Source of the DNA: Typha latifolia
Taxonomy: Eukaryota; Streptophyta; Magnoliopsida; Poales; Typhaceae
Assembly: GCA_019914945.1 (NCBI GenBank)
Contig: CM034102.1
Coordinates: 4,763,501 to 4,827,500, forward strand
Reading direction: 5' to 3'
DNA length: 64,000 bases
Part shown: positions 44,267 to 56,850 of the stretch, in pieces
Position numbering within the stretch: position 1 is the first letter of the stretch
Layout: each line of letters begins with the position of its first letter
Notes under the pieces: model-generated
The model's input: the letters and a program-made list of their open reading frames with translations, nothing else
Told to the model about the DNA's origin: nothing
Database searches by the model: none
Position numbers and translations under genes: made by a program

Positions 44267-45970
44267 AGGTGCCATGATTTGGGGCACATATATGATTTAA
44301 GAGTTGGGGTATTGATGACCTGCAACTTTTAGACATAAAGCAAGATGCTTTTCAAAGCTAAGGGAGCTGCAAAAAGAAGTGCCGAAAGCTAAAGGTGGGG
44401 GTTGTGGGAGGACTGAGGAGGCATCCCACTACTTCCTAAGAAGGTAGCCTTGTTTTCCTATTTTACATATAACACCCTATTTTTAAAAACTAAAATTAAG
44501 GTTTATATCTTACACCGTTACTATCTCTAGATCGGACTTTTATAATTTAATAAATATGTATAAAAACTATTCTGAGTTATATTTAAACTAACACTGTAAA
44601 AATATTCTTTATTTATAAAATAACTAAAATGCCCTTAGTATGATTCATTTGAAAGTATTTTTATTATTTTCTTAGTATAGTTAATTTAATCTAACTTTTT
44701 AGTTAAGTTTAACTAACATATCTAAATGCATAGTATTTTCTGTATATATTCGTTAAATTATAATACCTGATTTATAATAGTAAAAATATATAATATAAAT
44801 TATAATTTTATTAAAAGATAAAATATTATATACAAATTTTTTATTTATTTATTAGTCTCGATCCTTCCATGGGTCACCATCCTTGTAAGCTCCTCTTAGG
44901 AAGGTTCAAGTCATCAAAGTAGCCTCTTTTAAATTTGTATTATTTTGTCGTGACTTTAGATCCTTGCTAAGCCCATTGTGAAATAAAAATAGATACTAAT
45001 ACATACTGTTTTCTTCTCTCCTCTTTCATTTAATAATTTAAAAGGAATACAAAAAAAAATAGTTACACCTAAACTCTATGAATTATTATCATTTTTATAT
45101 GAACTCTTTTATTTATTTTTTTATAGCACATTGAGTTGAGCCCTTTTTAACCATTGTACAACCTTTCAAATGCTGTTCAGATATTTGTTGTTAACTTTTT
45201 CTATTAAAAAATATTATTATATTAATTTTAGATGTGATTCAATTGAGTGGCTTAACCACTCGTTTTATAGTTATAGCTCTCATTTAATGAAATATATTAA
45301 CAATAATTTCTTTTTACCAATTATCCATATGAGATCTCTGTCTTTTCCTACGTCACCAGAATAAGATCCGTGTCGGTATATTTAACGGAAGGTTTTATTT
45401 TATAATCTCACTGCCATGAGAATTTAAACACTAAAACCAGGAGGAGTAAACAGAGACTCTAGAGAAGAAATCTATAAAGGCAGCAAACTACTGTTCATAT
45501 CAGTAGATTGATTAGATTATAAGGATTTATAAAAATTACTTTTATATTTTGTCTTTATTTTTATTCCCACCTTACTTTTTAGATATATTTTATTTGACAG
45601 GGTTTTTATAATTTAATTACATTTAAAATTTTAATTTATAATAATAAATTTTAATATTTATTGTATTATAACAAAATATGTATGAAGCTATGGATCATAA
45701 GAAAATATATACGCTCAGTTTAAGGTACTAAATTAAAAAGATGAAATATAATTAAATTTTAAAAGCATGGATTAGGGTATTAGGTTTTAGTGATGATGGA
45801 TACTTATTATATGAATCAATAAATTCCTAAACCAATGGGAAGAAATTTCTACTGTACTATCATTTGTTCCTTTTTTTTATTTATTTCAAAGGTCACGCCA
45901 TTTCTTTATACCAACCGAACAATAGAGGTAAAGCAAAAGCTTCAGAAAGACTACTTCAATCCCTTCCAGT

Positions 45971-45996
45971 CTTCTTCTTCTTCTTCTTCTTCTTCT
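45971..45996. repeat. (TTC)n microsatellite in the leader of the myosin-binding gene
   Basis: About eight TTC units within a CT-rich leader, about 350 bases before the ATG. Confidence 0.8.
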
Positions 45997-46347
45997 ATTG
46001 CTTTCTTTACCTCCCAGACTAGTATACCCATCTCCATCTTCTCCTCTGTCCTTCCCCATCTTCTTCTTCTTCTCTTCCCACCTAAGCCTTTTCCACATTC
46101 CATACTCTCTTCTTTTTCTCCATTAAAAAACCTCCTCTTCTCACAGACCCAATGATTTTTAATCTCCCTTTGTATCAGATTCCGCTGTAAAAAATCGCAT
46201 CTTTCCATCGAAATCGGACAATTTCCATCTCTTTATACCAGATTTCTCTGTAAAAATTGCATCTTTCCGTTTTTTGAGTCCAAGCCAATCCGTACCGAGA
46301 AGAGGATTAAGAGGGGGGGAAGAAAGGGAGTAGGAGGAGGAGAATCC

Positions 46348-49300
46348 ATGGGTGCCAACAAATTCGCCACGATGTTGCATAGGAACACCCACAGGATGGC
46401 AGTAATCCTTGTGTACACAGTCTTGGAATGGATTCTAATAGCTCTCCTCCTCCTTAATGGCCTCTTCTCCTACCTCATCTACAAGTTCGCGTCTTTCTTC
46501 GGCCTCAAGCCTCCCTGCGTCTTCTGCTCCCGGGTCGACCACCTCTTCGAGCCGGATGAGGGCCGGCGCGGCTACCGTAACCTCCTCTGCGACGCCCACG
46601 CCGTCGAGGTCTCCAAGCTGGGCTACTGTTCCAACCACCGGAGGCTCGCCGAGGCCGGGGACATGTGCGAGGACTGCTCGTCGTCGCGCCCGGCAGGGAG
46701 CGATCGGGCCGTCGCCGTCCTCTCGTGGATGAAGCGGAGCGAGATGGGGGAGAAGGATTTGAGGTGTTCTTGCTGCCGAGTGGCGCTGGAGAGCGAGTTC
46801 TATTCGCCTTACTTCCTGCTGAAGCCCTCTTGGGGTAGTTTGGATTACACGCAGAAGGGGAGTTTGGTTGACGATTACGAGGGACTAGAGACAGATGTAA
46901 TCTTTGAGGTGGAAGAGGGGAAGATGGTGTCTTTGTCTTTGGATTGTGCTGTTATGGATCATGAGGAGAATGCCGCAAAGGATGAAGAGACAGTAAAGGA
47001 TGAGGATGAGCAGGAGGAGCATCTTCTGATCGAGTTCTCTGATACACACTCTTTGGTGGAGGATGATGCTCTGGAAGTCATGGCTTGGCGCGGTCTAGAG
47101 AGCACCGCCGATGAGGACCGGGTGCTTCCGTTAGAGTTGATCGACTCGATGACTATGATGGTTCTCCCTGATTCACGTAAGCTTGGTGGGGAAGATGATG
47201 AGGAGTTTGATCATGAGAAGAGAGCTGTTCTGGATACCAGGTCTCTTGATATTGGAGTTATTTTAGAGGAGAAGATGGTATTGGCTTCTGATGTGGAGAG
47301 GACTGACATTGTCGGGGAGAATTCTTCGGTGCCTGTTGCTGGGAAGACCATGATGGATTGTCCAATTGATCATGAACCTATTGTTCCTCTTGTAACTCCG
47401 ACAAGTTTTGAAGATGGTATCGACAGGGAACTGGGAGCACCAGAAGCTGAACAAGAATTTACTGTGAGACAAGGTAAATTTCTTCTAAACTTTGTATAAA
47501 TTTCTTCTCATATCCCTACTCATTGATATTGCTGCCATATTCTTGTATACCATTTAAGATTTGGTAAATGCAGCTTCTGAAGAAGATAAAACATTGACAG
47601 AGGTGAAGGCAAATTGTGAGATATTGATCAGAAGTGAGATACACGAGCAGGAGGAGGTGTTGGCGGAGGAGAATTGTTCAGCACTTCTTGTGCAGGAGAC
47701 CACTATGGATGGCTCAACTAATCATGAAACTGTTGTTTCATCAGCAGCTCCAGTGATTCTTGAAGGTAATGTTGGTTCTGCGAAGGATGCAGCAGCAGCT
47801 GAGGAAGAATTTGCTGGGCTACAAGGTATTTTTTTGTATTTATTGCAGAAATGTCAGTCTCTCATCTTACATTGGTATAATTGTCTTTGTTACTTTGCTC
47901 ATGGATATTACTTCTGTAATCATGATAAACACTTTTCCTTGGTAAATACAGATTTAGGTGAAGTTAACAAATTGACTGGTTTGAAGTCTATTTGTGAAAT
48001 ATCCTCCAGAGGCGAGATCTTTGATCAGGAGAAGGTGTTGACTTCTGAGGCAGAAAGGATTGATGTCTTTGAAGAGAATTATTCACTTTCTCTTGACCAG
48101 GAGGCAATGGTAGAATGTTCAACTGATCATGAGACTGTTGTTCCGACAGTAACCTTGATGAGTCATGAAGACAGTGCTGATGCTGAAGTAGACATACCAG
48201 CAGCTGAAGAAGGGCCACAAGGTAATATTTTATTCCATTGGAGAACTATCAACCTCATCTCTTATTGATGATTCTTGTCAACTTCCCATTGATATTACTG
48301 CTATAGATTTCAAAATTATGTAGCTTTGGTAAATATAACTTCTGATGAAGATAACAAATTGACAGATGGGGACACTAATTGTGAAATATCAATCGGAAGT
48401 GAGATATGTGAGCAGGAGGAAGGTGACGAAGCTCAATTTCAGGAACCAATTCCACCATCATTGGATGTAGAAGCTCAATTCACAGAAAATTTTAATGAAA
48501 CTACTGATACAGACCTAGGTAAGAGGTCATTTTAAAAAAAAAAAGTTTATTGGTTTATCAGAATTTTGGCAATGCCATTACCGCCTGCTTTTTTTTTATA
48601 GACCTTAATTGTGACTTTTATTCAATATAGCAGCTTTTGGACCCAAACCGGTGGCGACTATGTTGCAAAGCTTAGACTCTCTGTCTCCTACGCATCATGA
48701 TACTGAAGAGGAGAGACCACCTGAAACGCCAACTTATGTAGACGGTATTCATGGTTTACACAAGAGATATATTTTTGATAGACGAGAATCTGGAGTGGAA
48801 TCCTTAGATGGAAGCGTGTCCAGTGAGGTTGAAAGCAGTGAGCCATTGACTATTGATCAACTTAAATCTGCTCTGAAATCTGAACGCAAGGCATTAAGTG
48901 CATTGTATGCTGAACTGGAGGAAGAGAGGAGTGCTGCTGCCATTGCTGCGAACCAGACCATGGCAATGATAACTCGGCTTCAAGAGGAGAAAGCTGCCAT
49001 GCAGATGGAAGCATTACAATACCAGAGAATGATGGACGAACAATCAGAGTATGATCAAGAAGCTCTTCACCTTATGAATGAGTTGATGGTGAAGAGGGAA
49101 AAGGAGAAGCAAGTTTTGGAGAAGGAGCTGGATGCATACCGACAGAAGGTTCTGCTTTATGAGGCCAAGGGGAGGAGAAGAATGGCAAGAGTTAAGGCCA
49201 ATAATAGGAATGAATCATCTTCTGCTTCCTCTAGTGCTGAAGACAGTGATGACCTCTCCTTGGATTACTGCGAACACGACGAATGTGGATACAATCTTAA

Positions 49301-49991
49301 AGGAAGCAATCAGAATACTCCTACAGACGCTGTGTTAAGTTCTGGGACAGACCAAGAAACTGCAAGGCATCTAGTTACACTTGATGAGTCCCTAGCTGAT
49401 TTCGAGGAAGAGAGGCTCTCTATATTAGAACAGCTCAAGACATTGGAGGAAAAACTCTTCACAATGGAAGATGAGGACTCTGATAGTGGGAAATTGACAG
49501 AACAGTTATCAGAAGAAAATCACCATGGCTTGAAAGATGATTACGAGTCTTTAGTAGATGTGCTGCATGAGACTGCAAATGGTTTCTCAGATGATTTGCA
49601 TAATAACCATAAACTTCATTATGAAGGAAGGAATTCTAATCTTAGAGGAAAGAGGCTTCTTCCTCTCTTTGATGCTATTAATTCAGAGAATGAAGATGGG
49701 CTAGCAATGAACCAAGAGGCAAAGAAAGCTGATGACTCACCCAGATCCATTTCCAAGCTTGCCAAAGATCAAGAAAAGCTCGCAATTGCAGAAGAAGTTG
49801 ATAATGTGTATGAGAGGCTACAGGCTCTTGAGGCAGACAGAGAGTTTCTCAAGCATTGTGTCAAATCCTTAAAACAAGGAGATAAGGGATTGGATCTTCT
49901 TCAAGAGATTTTGCAACATCTTCGCGATCTTAGAAGCGTAGAGCTGCGAGTGAAAAGTGCTGGGGATGCAATTGCCTCATTATCAGCATAG
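46348..49991 (+). CDS. MYOB: Myosin-binding protein (GTD-binding domain, DUF593) with duplicated internal exons
   Basis: Five exons: 46348-47473, 47574-47825, 47952-48221, 48324-48518 and 48631-49991. All introns are phase 1, giving 1067 residues. Residues about 18-42 are a membrane anchor (AVILVYTVLEWILIALLLLN), followed by a Cys-rich segment (PPCVFCSRVDHLFEP). The middle is acidic and repetitive. The GTD-binding (zein-binding, DUF593) domain spans about 687-786, a coiled coil starting LTIDQLKSALKSERKALSAL and running to KEKQVLEKELDAY. A second short coiled coil (NVYERLQALEADREFLKHC) lies near the end. Plant MyoB proteins anchor class XI myosins to motile vesicles through this domain; floury1 of maize is related. 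Exons 2-4 and the end of exon 1 are homologous to each other and look like tandem exon duplications. Confidence 0.93.
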
Positions 49992-52854
49992 TGAGCAAAA
50001 ATTTAGGACAGCTATGATCCTCAACTCTATGAACTTGGTATGCTCACATTCTATGAAAGTTCCATTCTTAAATAAACTAATAATACCTAAAAGCTGCTAG
50101 CTCTAATGAGTCCTATAATATAGTATCTCACTGAGAAGAGATAAACACATGGGACTCCTGTCGAAATTATGAACAAGAACCTAGGTATCTTAAGTTCACT
50201 TGTAATCGTAGATTTGTCAATTCTATGCAATATACATTTTAATGGGCAGCAGATTATTATGTCAGGGTTGATAGATAAATATTATCGCCAACTCTGATGT
50301 CCTTTTAGCAGTTATTTCTGACACAATTTGATTACTTTCTTTGACAGATCAAGTTGCTTTTTAGAGTTTGTTGATGGTTCCAAGTTGGTTGCAACAATCC
50401 TAAAGCTATATGGGTCCAAGAGAGGCCACAATGAAGGAAGTCCTACATCACATTAGCATGGCTTATTAGGTTGTCAGGCCAAAGTTTGGCCATCCCAGGG
50501 GGTAAGGAGCTCCTGGTGCGCTCTCTACTTCTGTTTGTTGCTTTAGCATGTTGTGTGGAAGTAGACCGTGGAAGAAGTCTGCCTTCCAGTGCCCAAGGTT
50601 TTTGTGGGCTTTTTCTTTTCTTTTCTTTTCTCTTCTTTTTTTTTTCTTTTTTCTTTTTCTGTGAAGATCCATCATCTTTCCTTGGGAAGGGGAGGTAGGT
50701 GAGCCACTCATGATGTGTGGTAGAAATTATGGTGTGCCAGCACCAATGCCAGGTACACAGCAGTTTTAAAAGGGGGAAAAAGATAGAGTTAGTGGAGCTT
50801 CTTTAGTTCTTTTATTTTTTTATTTATTTTCCTTTTGAGAGTTGAAGTGCTAGTTGTTGTATGATAACTCTTTGAATATGGTTTTTGAGTACATAAATAT
50901 ATTTGTTTGATAAACAATGTATAAGCTATTGTCCCTCTGGTGACAAGGGTCCTTAAGACTGTCATCATGCTCATTATATACACAGATACACTCACTCTAA
51001 TTAGCACTTATGGCCATGATTAGTTGGTAAGAAGAATATTTATGCCAGGACAGTACCAGCTGGATATAGAAGCGATGTATTGGAATGGGACCAGCAAGGA
51101 ATGGAGTGGACATAGTTGGGCAATGGCATTGCTTTCAATGCTCACATGGAACTCTGACAGGGAGAATGAATTGGACTGTAAGGTAAGCTCATGTCCTTGG
51201 ACAAGGGTAATTGAGTGAGCTCTAAGCAAATGACTTAAAAAAACCACTTTTGCATCAGTGTGGATATTTTGTCTAAGGCTGGTGAGTTTTTATATTAAAG
51301 ATAGGGATGGATGGGACTTCATGCAACACTACAAAATGACTGCAGTGGAAGGGACAAAGTAAAATAAGATCTCCTCCTCACTTGTTTTTGGAGTATAAGC
51401 TGGTAGGTCACAGAGTGGGGGATTCTCTTTTGGCAGTAGTGGGAGACAGCTCCAAGACACAAACACTGCAAAGGACTGCAAGACCCAACTGTCCTAAATT
51501 ATAGGACAACTGGGGAATTTTCCCTCCTCCTTCTACTAGAACTCTTTTTTTCTTTTTCTTTTTTTTCTTTTATTTTGTTTTATTTTTTCCATTTTTCGTA
51601 AGTATTGAACCAGACAAACTCTTCTGTGCTCGCTCTGAATCACGAGGGCACCATGGATGGTGAGGAAGGGTAGTGCATCCTAGTTCCAGGAAATATGCAT
51701 TCTTGGAGCTTAGCACTGGAAGGATTTGGATGTGCAAGAAGGCCCATTTCCTGGATTTGAGGGTCTGAGGTTCACAAGGAAGTCGTTTTTTTAATCTCTT
51801 CAACAAGGATGGTATTTAATTACTAGATCACTAAACAAATCAAAAAAGAAAGGAGAAAGAACATTTTAAAGAATTAACAAGATTCAGATTCAGACACAGC
51901 TGGATTAGTTTATCATCACATATCACCTATTATTAGGCTTTTCCATTAGTTACATGCCCATCATTACCTTATGTCTATCATCACTATATAACCGATACAC
52001 CTCAATGTGCAAGTGTTCTGTCAACAAAATCAACATAACAGTTTATAACACTAAATAAGCACATTAATAGAATTTTTGACTATTTTAACTCTCGTAATTT
52101 ATTTGCTCGTGCCTAATTTATTTTGAAACTTAAATATGAGACCACATGAATTAAAAAACCTATGAGCCAGATTTAGAAGTCACTGCCCTATTCAGCAATT
52201 TTCCGGCTCCATATTTAAATTTTAAAATATTGTACTAAATACGTAAAAAATAATTTGAGAGAGCTTAGTTTGATCAAAGATCACATTCTTATATGGGTGT
52301 TTGATTATAATTATAAAGACTATTTTGTCTAAATATTTTGCTACTAACAGCAAAAATTATTAATTAAACACCTGTAGATATCAAATAATATTGGTATATA
52401 ATACTCTTTTTGAGTGTATTAGCAGCTCAGAATCATAATTTCCTCCATAGGAACTAAACATTTACTCTCAGATATATCATTGACTGGAAAAAAAATTGCC
52501 TTTCTTGACTCAATCTTGTCGGCAGCATATAAAGGATGTCGAATTAATTCCACTTCACTTCTAATTTCCGGGGGCTAATTTCCTTGTTGGTGTCAGCTAA
52601 TCCTACACACCAGCTTGATTCAAATATTTATTTATATCAACTCGATCCAATTAAACAAGTGAATTCCAATAATACATACCTGACATTTGATCTATCTTCT
52701 TAATTACTAGGAGCTTTATCAACACATACCAGTTGGTTATTCTGACATAAACTATAATAAACAACATCTCACTGGCAGCAACAAGCTATAGTAGTCTTGA
52801 CTCTTGAGAAATAAAGCTCATGCGAAAGCATACTATGACTTGTGAATCATCTCC
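49992..52854. other. Convergent spacer between the myosin-binding gene and the MADS gene
   Basis: This holds the 3' UTRs of both genes. T/C-rich tracts occur at about 50614-50660 and 51546-51590. Short frames (50471-50711, 51020-51247, 51570-51806) have no family resemblance. I see no gene. Confidence 0.5.
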
Positions 52855-55800
52855 TTAGTGCAACTGAAATTCTGCTGCAGTAATCAAAAAGCAAATAAAT
52901 TGATATCAAAATTATAAAGAAATTATGTGAGAATACTAGATCTTATTCTTGAAGAACATCAAACATTTACCCTAGCTTCGGCGCTTGTTTTAGCATCCCA
53001 TTTGTTTAGCTGTTGAGGTTGGCATAACTCTAGATGAATAGTTTCATGGGCATCATCAACTGCTGTGAAAGCAAAAGAAATAGAGGAATCTCCATTTGCT
53101 TGCCCTTTTGATCCACTTGCTTCACAGATCTGAAATTGGACATCATCATTAATTAGAATGCGAAAAAACGTCAATAAGAGTGCAATTAGATATTAACCCA
53201 GCGCAATTCACGAACTTTCTCAGGGAGATGTTGAAGTTGTGGTAGTCTTTAGTGAGTACCTTCTTTTGTAGTTCCATGTTTTCTTTACGTAAAACATTTA
53301 CCTTCTTGTAAAGTTCGATGTTTTCAGTGTGAATGAGGTATCCCTGCGAAAAAGTTAATGCAATTAACGTAGTAATTATTGTAATATTGCATTATGTTGA
53401 GATTAAAGTAGCCCCAAAAACTTATGATCTGTTTATATATAAAAACCTTTCGGTTGATGTCTTGGATTTCTTCAGTTAAAATTCGTTCCTGCAGAATTGA
53501 GAAGAAAAGCAATAAAGTTGCGGATAAAGAATGAGAAAAAGACTACATAAATTAGAGCAGTTGAAAAGTGTTGGATTCTTAAAAACCTTCCGCTTTCTGA
53601 CTGCACGCAAACTCGTCTCTAGTTGATTCTCTAGAGTTTGGAGATCTTTGACACTTAAATGAGATAGCTCTTCTCCCATCAGTTGTCTGCAGACATAGTT
53701 TAGACATTTTGACATCCCAAATATCCTGCTTGTCTACTAATTATTGCCGTCGTTAAGATCTTTTTTCAAGAATATATTGAAAGAAATTATGCACAAGTTC
53801 CATTTGACCTCACCAAAATGAGAATATCATTATATTGTTGAGATTTTTAACGACATTGACTAAAATGTAGACTTAACATTCCGGTTCACATATGGGCAAA
53901 TAGGATGGTTTGAGGAAGCACACAGTATGTGAAGAGTATTATCAATTTTACATACATGCATTTATATCATACTTGAATAAGATGAGGCAAAATTGAAGAT
54001 TTGGTTACAGAATTCATAAATCTCAAGATTCAAGATTTTTTAACAGTCATGATTATAGGAAACTAGCTAAAAGGCCATCAGTTATACAATTGAGGAAGTC
54101 AACATGATCTAATTCTTCCATACCCTCTTTTCCATGTGGTGTTTAATATGAAATACAAATCTACCGGTTGATGGACCTAAGGGTATAAAGGAATTTGCAC
54201 TAATTACCTCCAAAACCGATTAGAAAGAGCGCCTAAAACAAAACTATTATTTCAAACACTGAGAAAGATGAATACATGTAAATTAAACTCTCTATTCATT
54301 TTGAATCAATATATTAGATTTTTTTTTTTAAATTCCAGTTTTAGGTATATTATGGGACAAAACAGATTTATATAGGTTGAAGAGAGGTTTGAAATAGTCT
54401 CTTACCATTTTGAATCAGATAAAATAGATTTTAATCTAATATTTTATTAAATTGTTATCTTTTATATATATATTCAAATGGAGAAAGAATACGTGCTTCA
54501 GAAAAGAGAATGTTGTACGTAACTACTTCTCCATGACTTTCTAATCATTAAATCCCTAGTTAAAGGGATACTGGGAAACTATAAAAAAAAAAAAACCAGA
54601 TATATTGTCCGTAAGATTAACATTACGAATTAAAATAGGGCATTGAAGTATTTGCCTTCGTATAAAGGGTTGTAAGCATGCTTATGAATCAAAGCAAGTT
54701 TAAGAGAATTAGGCTTTCCTCCTAAATTGTTTTTGTCTATTTTCATGTACCATCTTCTTGACTTAGTTGTCTATATTAAATTTGCTTGAGTTCATCTTTA
54801 TCATTTGTTGTTATTAGAAATGTTAAAAATATTAAAATTATCGTTTTCCAACAACATAAGCTATTACAGTATTTGGTGAGTTAATAGTTGTGTTTTGGAT
54901 TTTTCTATTATTGATCTCCAAAAGATTGTATTTCTGTCACTTAGTTACCTGTAACAAATAATGAGTGCATGGACGCAACTAACACAGAAATATGACGAAC
55001 CTCCTCCTTTAACATTTGAACTTAGATAGCAACATGTATATTATACCTATAATTTTCCTGCAAGTTTTGTAATTGCTGCCTCAGGCTTGCTGCCTCTCTT
55101 TGCCAAAACTGATAAGAAGGGAGAAAAGAGAAGTTGAGCTCTTATGACATAACTCTGTATATATAATATATGTATCTACCCTCTAATGTTAATAAAAAAA
55201 TCTAAGATAAATCTGACATTCTTAAATACAAAAGACATACTGACATCATTAGTGTTGCTTCACATTTTCTCTTCTTATTTTGAGCATCAGATGTCTGAGG
55301 TCTTCTTTATGATCGCTGATGCCTGCTTTCATTCTTACTGTGGTCTTCTTTATGATCATATTGAGCATCAGATGTGTCTTTTTTAAAGGCATTGCACTGC
55401 TTGAACAAAAGTTAATGCTTACATAACTTCTCCTTTTTAAGTTCTTATATTAACATGTGAGATGATCTATAAATTGCTGGAAGATCACGATGGTGTTGAA
55501 GCAATGGACGTAAGATCTTTGGTTTCTATAACGAGATAACAATCAAATAGATGTGTAGATGCTTTACTCTGAGGTTGATGTCAAATTACAACACCATATC
55601 CGGTGAGAATGAGACACTATTCACCCTTCAAATCCTAAGCCTGGATGGTGACTTTGAGAAGAGAGAACGAACTAAAAGAGGAAAATATCCATAAATCTAG
55701 AATATCTCTACTGCAGGTTCCTTATATAGGGTGTTCGTAAATAGAGTTATACTAAGGATTTATTTATAGTCTTCTCTTGATAGCTAGGATGAGTTTAGGA

Positions 55801-56804
55801 GCGTCCTAATCCAATAAAGATTAGACCTATCCTAATCTACTTAAGATAACACAGATCTCTCTATAAAGAACTTGGAAGTTAGAGCTCATAATAATCTTCA
55901 TTATAGCAAGTGATCACATAAACTTACTAGAATGCCCTATACATGTTATGCAAAATCTCATTAATTTCTCTTGTATATATACAGACATTACGAGATCCCA
56001 TTCCTGTATATCCTTTTTTTTTTCAAGATGCCGCTTGTGAATGTAAACATACCTTAACTTCTGAGTGAGCGTTTAGCAACGGAGTCTGCTCTTCCTTCGT
56101 CTTGTTGTAGCGATCAATTATTGAATTCATGCTGACAAAAGATGATTCAATCTATTAATATCTCCTTTTTTTTCTGAGATATAAAATCTATAAAGTGATC
56201 TACGTCAGTCAGCATAGCATGACATGAATGATATAAAGTCTACGAGATATAGTAGGAACTGAACCCATCTTAGAACAGTAAGCTTTGTACAGGAATATAC
56301 GTATTTAATTATATATACTTCAAGCTAGTACATACATGTGCCAAAGCTGGTCTGCAGAAATTATTGACTCTGAATTTAATTATGCTTCTACGTTAGGTTC
56401 CAAAGCAGATGTGTTTACTCACGAATTACTCTAAAAGTTGAAGTGATAGAGAATGATGATTTTTATAATTTATATTCTAATAATATGCATGGAAAGAATT
56501 GCAATTAATTTTGGTGAGTAAATTTAGAACGATATGTTTCAATGGCTAACCTACATAACAGCCATATCTACCGGTTATCCTTTCTCTAATTTGTTAATCA
56601 TGTTAATTTTACTAGATCTATCAGATTAAATTCATTCATTGACACATCACACATGGTAAAACAACTCTTTACATTATTTATGGAAACATCTTGGATATGC
56701 CTTTTCAACTATTGCAGAACCTGGTATTTTACTAATGAATTAAGCATCAGGAATTAGATCAGCGTGGAAGAAACAGACTTGCAGAAGCAAATTAAACTGC
56801 AAGG

Positions 56805-56850
<46 letters not shown>

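Larger units (their letters stand above)
40641..46347. other. Intergenic spacer, 5.7 kb
   Basis: AT-rich with no supported gene. It includes an inverted-repeat element (43084-43550), a C-rich hexamer run (44238-44266), and at the right end the myosin-binding gene's leader with TTC repeats (45971-45996). Short frames such as 41981-42247 and 43686-43901 show no family features. Confidence 0.5.

Noticed and set aside
52760..52800. GGCAGCAACAAGCTA word on the plus strand as a miR444-star partner
   Set aside because: Similarity to the expected star strand is too short and gapped to form a credible duplex with 55073-55093.
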